From Strix aluco (taxonomy: Eukaryota; Chordata; Aves; Strigiformes; Strigidae): a DNA stretch of 64,000 nt. This document shows, piece after piece, positions 1 to 13,659 of the stretch (position 1 is the first letter of the stretch; the number at the start of each line of letters is the position of its first letter). The translations under genes and the position numbers were made by a program. The DNA lies in contig NC_133941.1 of assembly GCF_031877795.1 (NCBI RefSeq), positions 24,466,251 through 24,530,250 of the forward strand. The letters run 5' to 3'. The notes beneath the pieces were generated by a model. It was not told where the DNA came from. It did no database searches and saw only the letters and a program-made list of their open reading frames with translations.

Positions 1-3000
1 TCTTGCTCTGTTGCTGCCTTGTTATTACCGATCCCGGCACAGGCAGCATGCAGCAATTACACCACTGAAGATAACTGTGACCAACTGAGGATCAAATTTA
101 AGCCAAGATCATTTTCTCAGCAGTCAGGAGCACTCCATGTCCTCACGGCACTTTCCATTTAAACACACTCATTAAACCATCACCACTCTCACTGAGGGCT
201 TTTTGCTGCCATCTGAAACCTGCCCGCGGGTGCACAGTATTACAGGGCATAAGCCTCTCTGAGATTTCAGGGGTGGCCGTTTTCTTCCCATCTAAGCCAA
301 AAGGCAGGAGAAGAAAATGAGACAATGCTCTTGGTCTGTCTGGCTACTGCTAAACTGTGCCTGCCAAGGACAGGTCTTAGGCCTGGCTCAGGCATCTGCA
401 AGATGCTTCTCCCATCCTATGGGATGCTCCATTTTTAAGAAGTGCCATGAAGTAGTCTGCTTCCTCCCCATTCCCACAGAGACATTTCGCCTGCCTGCAC
501 CTTCACCTCCTCCAAATTACAGTATTTAGGATGGGGTGCAACGTTTAAAATTTCCAGAAGAGCAGTTATCAAGCTCAACACACTAGCTCAATAAATGCAG
601 AGCAGAAATATCTCACCCTTCCAGTATCTCACTTCTCTCTTCTGAAATCTTTCGTCTCTCCTCTAACTCTGAGAAATCTTTGCCCAAACCACTCAAGGAA
701 CTGCCTTCAGGCTTCTGGTAGACCAGAGAAGTGAAACTTTCCACCGACACCGCCCACCACTGCAGAACTGTGCCCCAGCTACTAAATTTAAAGAAAACAA
801 GAAAAGCCCCACCAATCCTAGCAGCTGGAACATGGCACCCTGCTTTGGCGTGATAAGGGTATCTGGAAAGCACAGCATGTGCATTGGAAGCCAACACACA
901 ATGCTCCCGGGCCCAGCTTGCCCCAGGAGCTCCGGCAGCTTCGTTATGGCACGGACTCGCTCCCATGCACTGTCAGTCATGGCCCAGTTATAAACATGCT
1001 CATGCTATGAGGTTTTATAATGACTGTTCATGAACAGCAGCTTTTTAATGTTGAACATGCCCACTATTTACATTTTAAAGTAACAGAAACAGGCATGGCA
1101 TTGCCAGGCATTTTAACGCCCTCAGACTGCACAGGGATTGCACCCAACTCCGAACTGGTAATTTGATGTTACTGCAGTTACACCTTCTCCTCCACCAGAA
1201 CGTTAATTGAACTGGGTTTAACCCTGTCCGCAGCCACAAGTTTGCCCAAACCCGCAGCTGCAGTAGAGGAGTCTGCAGGTTTTGACACAGCTGGAGGGCT
1301 GGCAGTGGACTGAGCTCAGCCTCACTAAGAGACACAGCAAATACAGCTGAGATTGGGTACCACCTCACCGCAGCTGACCTAAAGGTTGCTTAACAAAAGG
1401 TCAGTATTTACTCAGGGAAAACAAACTTGTCAAAGAGACTGACAGGAAACTCAGGAACTGTCTTTGACAGCTGAGAAGAAAACATGACTAATAATTTCAT
1501 GTTATCATTACTACAAGCCCACAACACATCATACACGACCGCTTTTTTCTCTTATCCAAAGGACCAAAGGCCTCTGGCATACAGCGTACGCACACCATGC
1601 TAACATACCCAGCCTGCACCTGACCACACACACGGAAGGAACGTATAATGAAGAGATATCAGAGAAAAGCAAGAGATTACTGGTTATTTGTAGCCAGCAG
1701 CTCCTCAAACAGAGAATAATATACATAAAATCAGTGATGATAAATGCGCAAGCAACAAATGACCGTAACTAAACCACACATTCATCATTTTTCACCTGCA
1801 GGTAAAAATCATCCCCATTGCAACTCTTCATAAAATGACACATCTCTACTGTTCCTTCCAAATGGGCAATTAGGTTTCTGGCAATAGGTACACAATGACC
1901 CAGCCATTACACTAAGTGCTGCCATTTTAAGGCTGCTGAAATACATTCTGGTCTTGGAAGTAATAACACTCATATGCAACCATAACGTGCCAGACTGTCT
2001 TCTACAGCACCTGCAGGGAAAACGTCAAGGGTGACAGAGCTACCCTTCCCAAAGCTCTCCCTAATTTACCAGCAGAGTGTTTTCACAGAGAGTTTTTCAG
2101 AGACAGCTCTTAATGTGGGCACGGGCATACCAGACCCCGGCTGCAGACAGGACGTCAGACAAGTGCTGTGGCATTGACACTCTTGCTCCATACGCCTGTG
2201 GTGAGGCGTCCAGTCCCTGAAAGGTGTCACTAGCCACCGGCACAACACACTGATAACACCAAACATAACTTTCAGTTTACAGTGGCTGTCAAAAACCCCT
2301 TTGTAATTTTAAGACTGCTTAATTATTCTTACCATAAAAGACCTCATGTTGTTTCTGTACAAGAAATAGCGAATGGGATTTTTTCTCTCGCCATCCCCTG
2401 CATAAGCTCCTCTGCAATCTACTTTTGCTGCCCTTCTGGATAAAACCACATGGGCCCCTGGGACCTGCCACCTTAGGCTGGGGTCTGCCTTGCCACTTCA
2501 TATTTATTACAGTAAATTAAGAAATCCAGCTGCATTTCAAGTTCATAGGCTGCGATCAGCCCATCCTCGCTATTTTGTGACATATAATTGCTCTCATCCA
2601 CACTTGGGCCCCAGAAGCATAAATGCTGCCAACTGCCTTAAGTCAGGCAGGTAGACCTGCCCAATTAATAACTCCAGCAATATTTACATAAGGACTCTTG
2701 ATACTGTCTCTGACACCACTGTATCTTTATTATGGTTCCATCTTTTGTCTTCCCCATAAAAGCCTCCTTCAATTTACCAAGCAATGACAGGATTGTCACA
2801 AGCAGATGTATTTAAATACAACAGACACAAACCCCAACACATCCCTCTGACGTTCTCCATAACAACACACGTAACTTGTAAACATCCATTCCAGAAACCT
2901 CACTGGTATCTGCTGTGCAACACAAAACCAAGTTGCAACTCCCTGTAAAACTCCTGGATGATTTTCACAAAAATTTATAAAGGCAAGCCGACAACCAAAA

Positions 3001-3470
3001 CCTTGAAGGTATGTGACCTGCCGTATGTATGTGTCCATACAAACTCCCTGCCAGAGCATCTCAGGAAAGAGCTGAAAAAGTCTCTCAGCAAAACGTAAGC
3101 TTAACACTAGTTCAGGTTTTGGCTTTTCCCTTTCAAGAACCCGAGAAAGAGATGCTGAGGATTTGAGAAGGAATCTGGCTGCACAGAAGGTGATCAGGTT
3201 GCACTGGTTACCAAACGCACCTCCGATGAAAAGACACTGGTTTGCTCCTCTGGGCTGGAAGCGGCGATCGAGGTGAAAGCCAACGTGCCCCCTCCCCAGC
3301 CACACTCACCCACTGCCACATGCTGGTGCTACTGGCAAGTCAGTAACCAGAAACCAAGAGTCTTTCCCAGCACGTTCAGTAACTCATCTTTATCTGAAAT
3401 ATCTTTTAAAAATAGAAAAAGTAATAAAACAGTACGCAAGATACTAAAGTGCTCTCGCTACTCAGGCGTG
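1..3470. other. No recognisable exon; probable intron 1 of the gene starting at 4085
   Basis: If the first exon at 4085 is real, this stretch is the start of its first intron, running out of the window on the minus strand. I looked on the minus strand for a second exon beginning in the right phase with CARD-like residues and found none. The longest open frame (2796-3305, minus, 169 codons) begins at a GTG, resembles no family I know, and is a length expected by chance in a window this size. No repeats or RNA genes are recognisable here. Confidence 0.5.
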
Positions 3471-3479
3471 GCACTAGCT

Positions 3480-4420
3480 GACCCACGTTCCCGGCGCTCC
3501 AAGCTCCGCACCAAGGCCAGCGCGGGCAGTACCGGGGGAGCTGGCGGGCGGGGGCCGAGGCGGAGCCCTGACGAGCAGAAGATGGAGGCCGGGCACCAGC
3601 AGGTTTCTCCCGGTGCCACCCGGCGTGCGGCTCCGTGCCAAGGGGCGGGATCCGGCCCAGCCCCGGCCGCGCCGCAGGCAGGGCCGGCACAGCCGCCGCC
3701 CTCGGCGGGAGGACACGAGCGCCCCGCTCCGGCCCCGGGCCCGACGGCCGCTGCCGGCTGCCGCCCCCGGAGCCCGGCCCTGCCCGCCCTGACCCCGCAG
3801 CCCAGCCCCAAGCCGCGGCGCTGCGGCCGGAGCCGGGGTTACGCCGCACTACCGGCCCGCGGCGCCGCCACCCGCCCCGCGGACCCGCGGCTCAACCCGC
3901 CCTCCGCGCCGGCGGCGGCCCGAGTACGGGGCGCTGAAGGCACCAAAACACTCGCCCTGGCGGAACTGCGCGGCAGCCCCCGAGCGGCGGCGGTCCCGGG
4001 CCCCCGAGCGAAGCGGCGCCGCCCCGCAGAGCGCCCGCCGCCCCGGGCTCCCCGCGCCCCGCCGCCCCGGGCACTCACCGGCCATGGCAGCCGCGGCCGC
4101 GCCCGCCGGCGGGCTGCGGGCCTTCCTGCTGCGGATGGCGGCGGGGCCGAGGCGGGCCGGGCGGGTGCGGCCTGCCGGGGCACCGCCTCCCGGCCCCGAG
4201 GGGCCGCTGCCGGCGGCGCCGGGGGGAAGCGGCGGCGCCGGGGGTGCTGCCGGGCTGCCCGCGCCGTGTGGCGGCGGGTGCCCCGCGGCCCCGACAGCCC
4301 CGAGGGGGGAAGGTCGTTCCCGTAGAACGGCCGCATGCGGCTGCCCCGCGCCGCGGCCCTGCAGCGCGGGGAGGGGGGAGTGCGCCGGCACGGCGCCCGC
4401 TTTGAGGCCATTCACGGCAG
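3480..4420. promoter_or_regulatory. CpG island promoter (left gene)
   Basis: Very GC-rich, CpG-dense block with sharp edges: AT-rich DNA lies on both sides, before about 3470 and after about 4420. There is no TATA box. It contains the ATG plus splice donor on the minus strand at 4085-4078, so it most likely drives a minus-strand transcript leaving the window. Long open frames on both strands across it are a by-product of GC content, because stop codons are AT-rich. Bidirectional initiation is possible but nothing on the plus strand supports a coding exon. Confidence 0.8.
4079..4085 (-). CDS. Probable first coding exon (ATG + 4 nt), candidate CARD19
   Basis: On the minus strand the sequence reads GCGGCTGCCATGGCCG then GTGAGTGC: a near-perfect Kozak start followed by a consensus 5' splice site, giving Met-Ala and one base of a third codon (phase 1). 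The 5' UTR boundary is unknown and must lie inside the CpG island above 4085. By vertebrate synteny the gene beside SUSD3 in the same orientation is CARD19 (BinCARD), a mitochondrial/ER-anchored CARD protein. Its human form starts Met-Thr-Asp, so Met-Ala-Asp with a split GAx codon would fit. That identification rests on synteny and start context only, since the next exon is outside the window. The donor is the strongest part of the evidence; an upstream in-frame ATG at 4559 exists but has no support. Confidence 0.4.
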
Positions 4421-7400
4421 AATTAGTTTTTCTTGTGCCCCAGCACTGGAGACGGTTGTTTAAACGCAGCTGCGACGGGGGAGGCAAATCTGACAGCCGG
4501 GTATTGAAGTCCGAGGAGCGGGGACAGCTTCTCTCGGAGAAGGGCTTGCAGAGAAACATCTAATTAACTGTCGTATATTAACTTTGTGAGGGGAGAAGTA
4601 CAAGGAAATCTGTCCATTTTAAAAACTCCCGTTTGCAAAAAAATGCATCAGCATTTAATTACCCAGCGAGGTATGGAGGACAGTGTGCCTTCCTAGGTAT
4701 ACATGCTGCAGAGCAGCGAAGCTGACCCTTAGCTTCCCAAATTGTGATAAAGAAAGAGATTATTTATTACTGCAGACTTATTTTTTTACTGCAAAATCTG
4801 GTATTTCTATAATGTAGAAATGAAGACAAGATTGCTTGGTTTTGATTTATGCTAGCATCTCATGTTCAGCCCTGGACTTCAATACAAAAAATAATTCTAA
4901 CTAGTTAAACAGTTAAAACCTGGTTTGCCTTGCCTTTGCTTCTATTTTATTCTCAGTCAGCCTTTCTAGGATCAGAATAAATATTTTTTTCAATGTAGAT
5001 ATTTGTCCTCCTGAAGGAGTGCTAGTAACTTATTTCCTGATAGTGCAAGAGTCTGCAGCTCTGTGGAGGGTTTGATCAGAAGGCACTTCTTTCTTAGGGC
5101 TTTAGTTGGCTTCTGCTCCTACCCTAGAGTATTGTTCCAGGTCTGGATTGATGACACACCTCCATTTAAAAGGAGGAGGGACATAAAGTGGGGCAATGCT
5201 AGCCTGTAGCACATGATTTTAGGCCAAAAAAAGTCTTCAGGTTGGTAGTTGACTCTATAGTGAACCATGCCATTAACCAGGCATGGTTACTAAGTGGTAA
5301 CCACCACTCTATTATCATAGTCCGAGCCTGAAGATAAGTGGGTTTTGGGTTGTTTTTATGTTGCCATGGGATAAGAGACACACATCCACCTTCTCAAACA
5401 AGAGCAGGTTGGTAAACAGGCTGTGTTAGAAGCCTATTATAAGTTAATGAAGTCAGTAATGGTAGTATTTGAGTGGTCATTTGTAAACTGCTATTTTTTT
5501 TTTTCTGTGTTGGAAGAGGCAGATTTATACTATGGCAAAGGCACAGGGTGATTTGTAATTACAACTTGTGTTGAAACCATGAAGAAAATGTTATGTTGAA
5601 CAGGGACAGAAATCTTCCGGAGAGATTAAAATCACAGCAGGCCAAGCTGCCTCCAGACCGGCACACTTCCAGCACACAACTGCCTCACACAAACACTAAA
5701 ACACTTTGCTTCTCTTAAGTAGCAGGTCCCCGAGCACCAAGACGGGCCCTTACCCAGAAAACACGACCACTGTGTGGGTGACCGCTAGTCCACAAGATCC
5801 TGAAAGGTTTGCCCAGTTTTGTCTCCGTGCCATCTTAACCCAAGCACCTCGAAAAGCTACACCAATACACTGGGACTGGTGAAACGGAGATAATAAAGCA
5901 TACGGCCCCTTGCTTTGGTGTGGCCTCTTGGGAACCTGCAGCACCGCAGCGGAAAGTCGGCGTGTCCTGACCGACAGGCCAGGAATCCTGAAGCTGCACG
6001 AGCTGCCAAGTGGGAGATAAGAAAGGGTTTAGTGAGGACCTGACTTTGCACTTGGTTACGTGCTGTACACCCTCTTAGGAGAGACAGCTCCAGCTAGCTC
6101 GAGAGTTAAAAAAAACGAAAAAAGAGAGTTTGCTGGAAGTTTGCGAGTGCTGCCACTTCGTGGTGTCGCGGAGGAAGTGTCACACCCAGCACAACCCCAG
6201 AGATGGTGCTTGGGGCATACTGGGGCGTGTTTCTAGCGTGTCCTGAGGCAGCATTTTGGCTGGCAGGATTAGCCACACAGTCCTGAAGCCTCTTCTGGGT
6301 CATTTCTTTCTCTGATATGCTTGCCTTTTTTTTCGGTGCCTGGCGGTGGAGTTTCTAGCCTGGCAGAGCTTTCCAAAGATAGCGGCGTCCCACCCCAGCG
6401 CCACATCTCACACCCCTGCCCTTTCTGTGCCGCGCTCCGAGGAGCTCACTGCCGAGACCTTCCTGGTGAGCACAGCCAGAACTGCTGCGACCTACATGAT
6501 CATATGCACCTCCGTTAACAAAGGAGACACCTGCATCCCCACATTTATTCTTGAAAATGTTGGCCTCTACCTCCGTACTACAAATGAAAGCAGCTTCCTT
6601 ATCTCCAGTAAGGGAAAAATGGGGAAAAACCTCACTGAAATATTTTTAGTATTGTCAAATGTTGTGACATTTATGGTGCGTGTCCTTGGGAAGATTAATA
6701 AACATCCTGAGTTTATTCCATTTACCCTCAGGAATCCGGATCTTCTGAACAGCATGAAAATAGTTTTTAAAATTATTATTATTATTGCACATGGAGTCCT
6801 TCATCATGCCTGTATCAGAGTGATTTTTGGCAATGTATTGCAGTAACAGAAACAGGCACCTTGTGGAAAGGAAATTGTAAATTTATAAGTCCTTTCATCA
6901 TATATTTTTAAGGTCATTCCATACGTATGTTAAAATATTACAGCAAGAGGTGTTGCCTAGCACTAAGAAGCAGCGGTAGGATGGCATGCTGAGGATTTGT
7001 TTTTATGACCATTTTATACCGTTGTGAATTCACTGCTAATAAGTTTCCCTGGAATCTCTACCAGAATCTAAACCACAAAATTGAAAACCTGGTCATCTCA
7101 ATGTGGTATAGATTGAAATCTCTAATATAAATCTTAAATGTTTTTAGCAGACGGTGTTTCCAAGCACTGTGAGTGAAATAGAAGTGAAAATCAATCATTC
7201 AGGAATGCTGTGGTGTACAGTGCCACATTGCCTGGAGATATTTTTGTCCTGTAGACTCAGAAAATGATACAGGAATCAAGGGTTAAATATATCTCCTCCT
7301 CATGCCCATGGCACGCCAGACTTCTGCAGCCCTGTCGCTGTTAGGTTTGCCGGGGACAGGCAGGTCCTTGGGAGCTGCACGGCCACGGCAGAGGGGACAG

Positions 7401-10400
7401 AGGGGACACCCGTCCGCACGCGTGGGGCGCGTCCCTGGGGAGGCACACGCTTGGCCGGAGCTGGGCCACCGCATGCCCTGCCACGGTGTGACCCGTGACA
7501 TTCAAAGGGCACAGACGGACAGGGCGGACACACGCTCGGTACTGGTAACAGCGCTGAGCCCCACGCAAACGGCGCCACGAAAGCCTCGCGCTCGTGGAGG
7601 AATTCCTCATGCTCATTTTCAAACGGCTCCCGGAGCGAGCGGCACTGTGCGAAGCCCTCGCTGCCTGCTGATGGCAGGCGTGCCGCGCCGACAGAGCCCG
7701 CCTTGTTTCCGGAACTCTGTGATTCATTTCAGGTTTCTATCTCTTAATTTAGTGGCTAAGCTAAGTGACGTGCCCAACAATGTTTTATTTCCCAGTGTCT
7801 AAAGGAGAGCAGATGTATTTCCTGGTTAGCTAATTCCAAAAGCCATTCCTGCTTCCTCCCTGATAAACCGACTGATTTGTTTATTTGAGTGAATTATTTG
7901 ATTTACTAAATATTACCCTTGTCCTAGCAGCATCAGCATGTAGCATTTTCTTGTTTTATCTGTTAATTGTTACATGACAATATGGTTTCTCATTTTCCCA
8001 CAGCTGAAGAGGACTGGATCTCTTTAGGAACAAATTAAATCCAGATAGTGCAGGGAGTTCCTTTAACAAAGTCTTTCTTTGTGTTTAAGAAAATAGAATT
8101 AAATATTTCTTAAAAGCTCAGATTACACACTAAGCTCCCTTCAGCAAGTTTTAGCTAATCATTTATAAAAACAGACTCTAAGAAGGAGAAAATAATGGGA
8201 AGGCAGCGACTGGCTGGCCACTCACGTCACAGCCACTGCCCCTCCTGGCTCCGCACTTCTGTTCCTGCAGATCCGGACTTTTCAAACCGGTCATTTTGCC
8301 CAAGTTCTCATGACAAATGTGCACTTACATGTCTTGTAGAGCATCATCCATAGGTTTCCCAGGTCTGGGCTGTGCCCGGTGCCCGTGCAGCAGTGGGGCA
8401 GTGCCGTCCTTGCCTGGCCGAGCAGAGGTCACTGGCAAGCGGGAGAAGTGAAAGGCAGCGGGAGGAGCGGGTCGGGCTGGGCGCAGCTGGCAGAGGCCTG
8501 GCGGGTGGCAGCGGGTCACGGCTGCCGGCAGCACAGACCCTGCCACTGCAGATGCGGGGCTGCTCCTTCCCTCCTGGGAGCCAGCGACAGTTTGCTGTTG
8601 GGTTTAAGGGATGTGTAAATACAAGGCTGTTTACTCAAAGTTATGGGATTTTTTTTTTGGTGCTTCTAATTTCTACGAGTTCTTTGCATATAGAATGGGT
8701 AGTTTCCCAGTCTTATTTATATAGCCATAGCATTATTATTGGTATAATCACCTTTTATTTCTTCAGTGGTTAGGAGAGGAAGAAAAACTATTCTCTGATT
8801 CCAAACACAAAGGCAGAAGCTGTGCTGCAAGTTCTCAGCTCTTTATTCCCAACCAGTAAAGCCAAACTATTAGATGTGAACAGAACTGACTTGGGTGAAA
8901 TCATAGCCTGGAGCATCCACAGCTCTGGAAATTCCTGGTCAGTTTAAATTTCTTGTATTCATTACGTGAGTGAATTACATGCACCCCGATTCTGCTGTAT
9001 GACACCCTATCCTTGGAAATTTTGACAGCGTTAGTAAGCCAAGAAGACGATACAGATAATGGGAAAATTGCATAGCTCTTGTTCCTGACACAATGGAAAA
9101 GTCAGCATATAGAATAATCCCGTGTATACCGATCATAAATCAGCTTGATAAATATTACAGAAGTTACTGTGTTGGCTGTTAGGTGGTACATGGGATAATG
9201 AACATTCAGCTTCACATACATGATCAAAACCACACTTATTCAGATCCCTTGTAAAGTACAAATCAAATGATACACATGAGAAAAAATACTCAACCATTTT
9301 TTTTTTCTAAAAAACCCAAAACATTGAAATCCTTTGAAGGCAGGAAGCAAATAAAGCCATTTGAGCTCCTCCTCTTAAAATAGATGCATAAATAAACAGC
9401 TGACATCTTGGGCAAACTTGACATTCAACAGAGCTCCAGGGAGAGAACAACGCCACTTTGACTCCAGTGTCCTCACATGGAAGTTACCACCCTGCCAGCT
9501 CAGTGCCCCACCTGCCCACCACGGGCCAGGAAGGACAGAAAGGATGGGGTGCAGCCAGCACACAGCCCACGGGCTTTATGAATTAAAGGCCAGGGTCTGG
9601 ACATGGATTAGAAGCCGCCACAGACCGCAGCTCAGAGATGCAACATACCTCCTACGGGAGTAGTGGGAAACACTACTGTGAGCATTTCCATATAACCTTG
9701 ACCTTGAAACACATGAGAAGTCTGAACACACACATGCTTAAGTATAGCATCAGGGATCCAGGGAACAAGCTGCTTCTGCTCTGCTCTACACCAGATGAAC
9801 TTTCACTGCCTCACTTGCTGCTGTGCCAGAGGAGTTTCATGTTTCCACCATTGCATTAGCGTTAGCTACCAGGAATGGAGACTGGCTTTGAAAACATCTT
9901 GATGTGCAGGGTGCTAGCAGTGCTCCCACCACCTGATACCGTCTGGGTGCATTGACAATAGAAATGGCTATTGGTTGTGGAATAATTGTACTAGAGCCTT
10001 TCAGCAGTGGCTCTGTCAATTGTCTCTCTTTTCATAACAGTCCCTAAAAAATAAGTAGAAAAGATCACCTGCTCGGGTTACTGAAGGAAGAAACAAATGA
10101 GGTTCCTTGTATCACTTTTAGGGGGACAGGATTTGATCAGATTTTACACAGTCATGTGTTATGAGGTTTAGCTCAAAATACCACCCTAAATCTGACAGGT
10201 ACTGCTCCACCACACAGCAAGTTTATTAAAATGTCATAGAGGAACCTCACTTTACGCCTGTTGGAGGTTGTTATCTGGCTCTTGCCTGTGGTCTGGCTTC
10301 TTGTGGGGAAATGGGCCCAAGGGGAGGTGAAACAAGTCCCAAGGATATTTTAAACATATATCACTAGCTTTTCTGGACTTTTGCTTATCTGTGAGTTACC

Positions 10401-13400
10401 CTATCCTACTCCCAAACCAAAAAAAATTCTTAAACTTCTCAACAATTTCTAAATGTACTGAAGATGAAAGAGTCCTATAGATGCAGTCTAGTATAGCCAC
10501 CTTTCTGAAGCAAGCCAGAGCAGCATGCAAGTCCCAGCTCTGGCTGGAGGTCCTCCGCCTGCAAGGTGCTCATGGTGACGTTGCTTCCTACTCTTTCCTC
10601 AGGTGTTTTTTCTGGGCACAAGGATTACTACACTACGGTACTTAAATATAGTGCAAATTCTGCAGATAACTTGTAAACCATATCAGATGTCATCAGGTAG
10701 CGTTTATGTGGATTTTCCTTGAAACTTCCACAGAACACTTAAGAAATCCCTACATGAAAGAAAATATGTACCCCAGTTTAACAGCTGCTTGCTGAGCTAT
10801 CAACATTATGAAAGGATGCAACTATAAGTCATCTCAAAAGCTGGCATGTTGCCAAATTTTCTTCTTGGTCCTTCCAAACAAAAGATTCAATTACATCTAC
10901 TATTTAATTAAAGTTATTAAAAAGTTGTACTGCATGACATTGTTAAAAAAATATAGTTGCAAAAGCCATTTACATCTGACAAGTTACAGCAGATTCATTT
11001 AGTTACTCTGCTTCCAAATCATCACTGATGACTGGGATGATACAAAATTCTTAGAGATCTCTGCCTCCTCTCCACCCCAAACCATCAGCCATTTACATCC
11101 TGTTCTTACAGACAATGTCTGGTGTAACCAGAGGGCTCTTGCTTTCCTGTGTCGTGACGTTTCAGATTGGTATCAGTCACCTCCTGCAGGTTGTCACACC
11201 CCATCAGTTTTGCAGTCCTGCCTCTTCTCTGGGTCGTGGGCTTCTCATGGAAACCTTGAATGATACTAGCCCATAACCAAAAGTTAGACTGACAGCAGCA
11301 GAACATGCTGAGGACACCAGCATCTCTAGAGACTTCCAGGATAATACCCACAGGGCAGGTGTCCAGGAGAAAGCCTGCATGGCCAAAATCCATGTGCAAG
11401 GCTCCCTGAAAGCAGTGTTAACTCTATGGTAGATACTCTGATGTCCATCCCAACCTTCATTTCTCCATCCAGATCAAAATGTAGTCTGTCCTTTGCTTTC
11501 AAACACAGCAGACGTGTCAAGGTCATACATACATTTGACAACTTCAGGTATTCATGAGTCATGAGCCAGCCCTCCCCCAAATCGTGTCACTACCATCAAA
11601 GAAACTTAAAAGACTTTTGTGTTTTTTCTGTTGTTTGACACTTTGGGACGGAAACTTCTCCCTTCAAATACAAATGTGAGACACTTACTTATTTTTAAAT
11701 AGAAGCTGTGATTTTCACATATTCATCTAACTCTACCCTTTGTGGTTTAATAAGAAATATCATGAGACTTGTGACAAAAGTCACAGGATCTGGCAACACT
11801 ATACTCTGTGATATCCCACAAATACAAGTAGGTGTTCCCCACAGGAGATACTTCTGTAAGGACTTACAGAAGGTTCCCATGCAGAGTGCTCGGCTCTGCC
11901 CAGGCTCAGGCACTCCAGGTTTCCAGCATGGCAGATGCGTTCCTTCCTTTGTTTCAAAGAATGGATTTTCATTGAAAAGGAAGTAAAGATCAGATACCCT
12001 CCTATAGCAAATAGGATGTCAGCTGGCTTAAAAACCATTCCCTGTTTAATATTTAGCGTAAGATCTTAAAAACCGTCTTAGTTTTCTGCAAGGAGTCAAA
12101 GATTAACAGCCTCAGCAGAGCTGCCTGCTCTAGGAAAACAGTTTCAAAATACCAGGTGAGTGAATGCAAAGAAGCAATTGCTCTGATAAACACCGTTGCC
12201 AGTTTTTAAATCTGTGAAGGATTATCCTGTCATACTGTAACATACATCAATTAAATTATAAGCCTCCATGCAGGGAGGGGGCTGTCTTGGGCTTGTTTAT
12301 GTAGTTGGTAGCACTTTAACTTGTTCTTTAAGTGCAAGCCATCAGTTCCATAAATTACACAAGGAAATACAAGTCTTCTGTAGCAGAAATGGGAGCCTGA
12401 ATCCATTGAAACCACTGGCTGGCAAAAATTTAAGGGTTAACTTAATAAATACAAGTTTTTAAATGCCTATTTTAGATTCTCAGCTGCTTTCATCTCCTTC
12501 CTGCACAGCACTTATTTTCCTTCTGACAATAAATAATGTTTACATGAGCAATAAAGCTAACTCCAGGGGGTGCAGTCATCATAAACTAAGCACAGTCCCA
12601 GAGGGAACCGAGCCACCAATCTTACAAAAACAGTATGGGTGTTGTTTCCTTATCTTGTTGTAACTTTGCTGTCTCTTGTGTTAGACGCCTAAATAAATGA
12701 TAGTAATTTAATGCTCTGGCACAGCGACAGTAAATTTACCTACCTTCTCTGCTGCTTCCCATGGCTATCAATGTCCTCGTCATCTCAAGGTTTTACTTTC
12801 CCCCATCCAACACTACACAGATTGGCCTCATCTGTAGAACTGGGCTCCCTTCTCACACAGGGTGTTGACCCAGACATCCCAACAAGAGAATTTATTTCAC
12901 TCAGTGACTTGCAATCATATTATCGCTTTTTAAAGTCACATGATAAAACGCTGGGGAGCTAAATCATTAAATCCAATTAACATAATTGCAGAGATGTGGA
13001 AGAGGAAGGAAATTCAGAAGAGCTGGAGAGAGGCAGGATCAAGCATAACTGGGCCACCCTTCACATGTGTACCTTATCTGCTTTTAAAAAGTCAGGCATG
13101 ATATTACTAGTAGCAGAACAGAACAGTTCCCTCCCATGCCTACAACTCTCATCCTACGTTGAGATATGCCTTCTTCGTAAACTGATTGTTTAATCATTTA
13201 TCCTACACTCTTTATCAGAGACGCATCTTCATTCTGGTACTGCTTGAGGTTCTCTACTATCCCGTCATTAAGGTTAGATTTGCCCTTTCCCGTCTTCTAA
13301 GACCTCCCTTGTCCCTTCACAGTCTCCTGAAGCTGTATCAGTGATGGTTCAAATATTGCGGAGCTAATTCCTTAGTGCTTTAGGATGAATTTCATCACGA

Positions 13401-13650
13401 AATCAAACTTCTCTTAACATTTGTGATCTTCTTCTTGCTTTATTCGAGGCTGCAATCCTAGTCCCATGTGAAAATTCATTGCATTAACCACTTAACCACT
13501 TAACTTTTCAATGATACCTGATCCAAAGTAAACATTAAGGGGTTGTCATCTCTGGATCCATTTTTGCTTTTCCCAAGAAATACCTTACCTGTAATTTTGC
13601 TCTCTCTTTCTTCCACTGTATTTTTATCTTCTTTCATTTCCCTTGCTTGC
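4421..13650. other. Intergenic DNA, no gene recognised
   Basis: Ordinary AT-moderate sequence between the left CpG island and the SUSD3 3' end. It contains GC-rich patches near 7290-7720 and 8340-8600. The open frames here, including two of 166 codons at 6346-6846 and 7302-7802 (plus), have no recognisable domains or flanking splice signals and look like chance frames. No tRNA, rRNA or recognisable mobile element was found. Confidence 0.5.
7290..7720. promoter_or_regulatory. GC-rich, CpG-containing patch (possible distal regulatory element)
   Basis: About 430 bp that are clearly richer in G, C and CpG than the AT-rich flanks on both sides, for example around CACGCGTGGGGCGCG near 7420. No exon or splice structure is recognisable. 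It could be a small CpG island for a non-coding transcript or an enhancer, or only a GC-rich block. Confidence 0.3.
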
Positions 13651-13659
13651 TGTAACTCA

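Noticed and set aside
2796-3305. 169-codon minus-strand ORF
   Set aside because: GTG start, no family resemblance, no splice context. A few frames of this length are expected by chance.
3273-4559. Long ORFs in the left CpG island, including one of 350 codons
   Set aside because: Same compositional effect; low-complexity Ala/Arg/Pro-rich translations with no recognisable domain.
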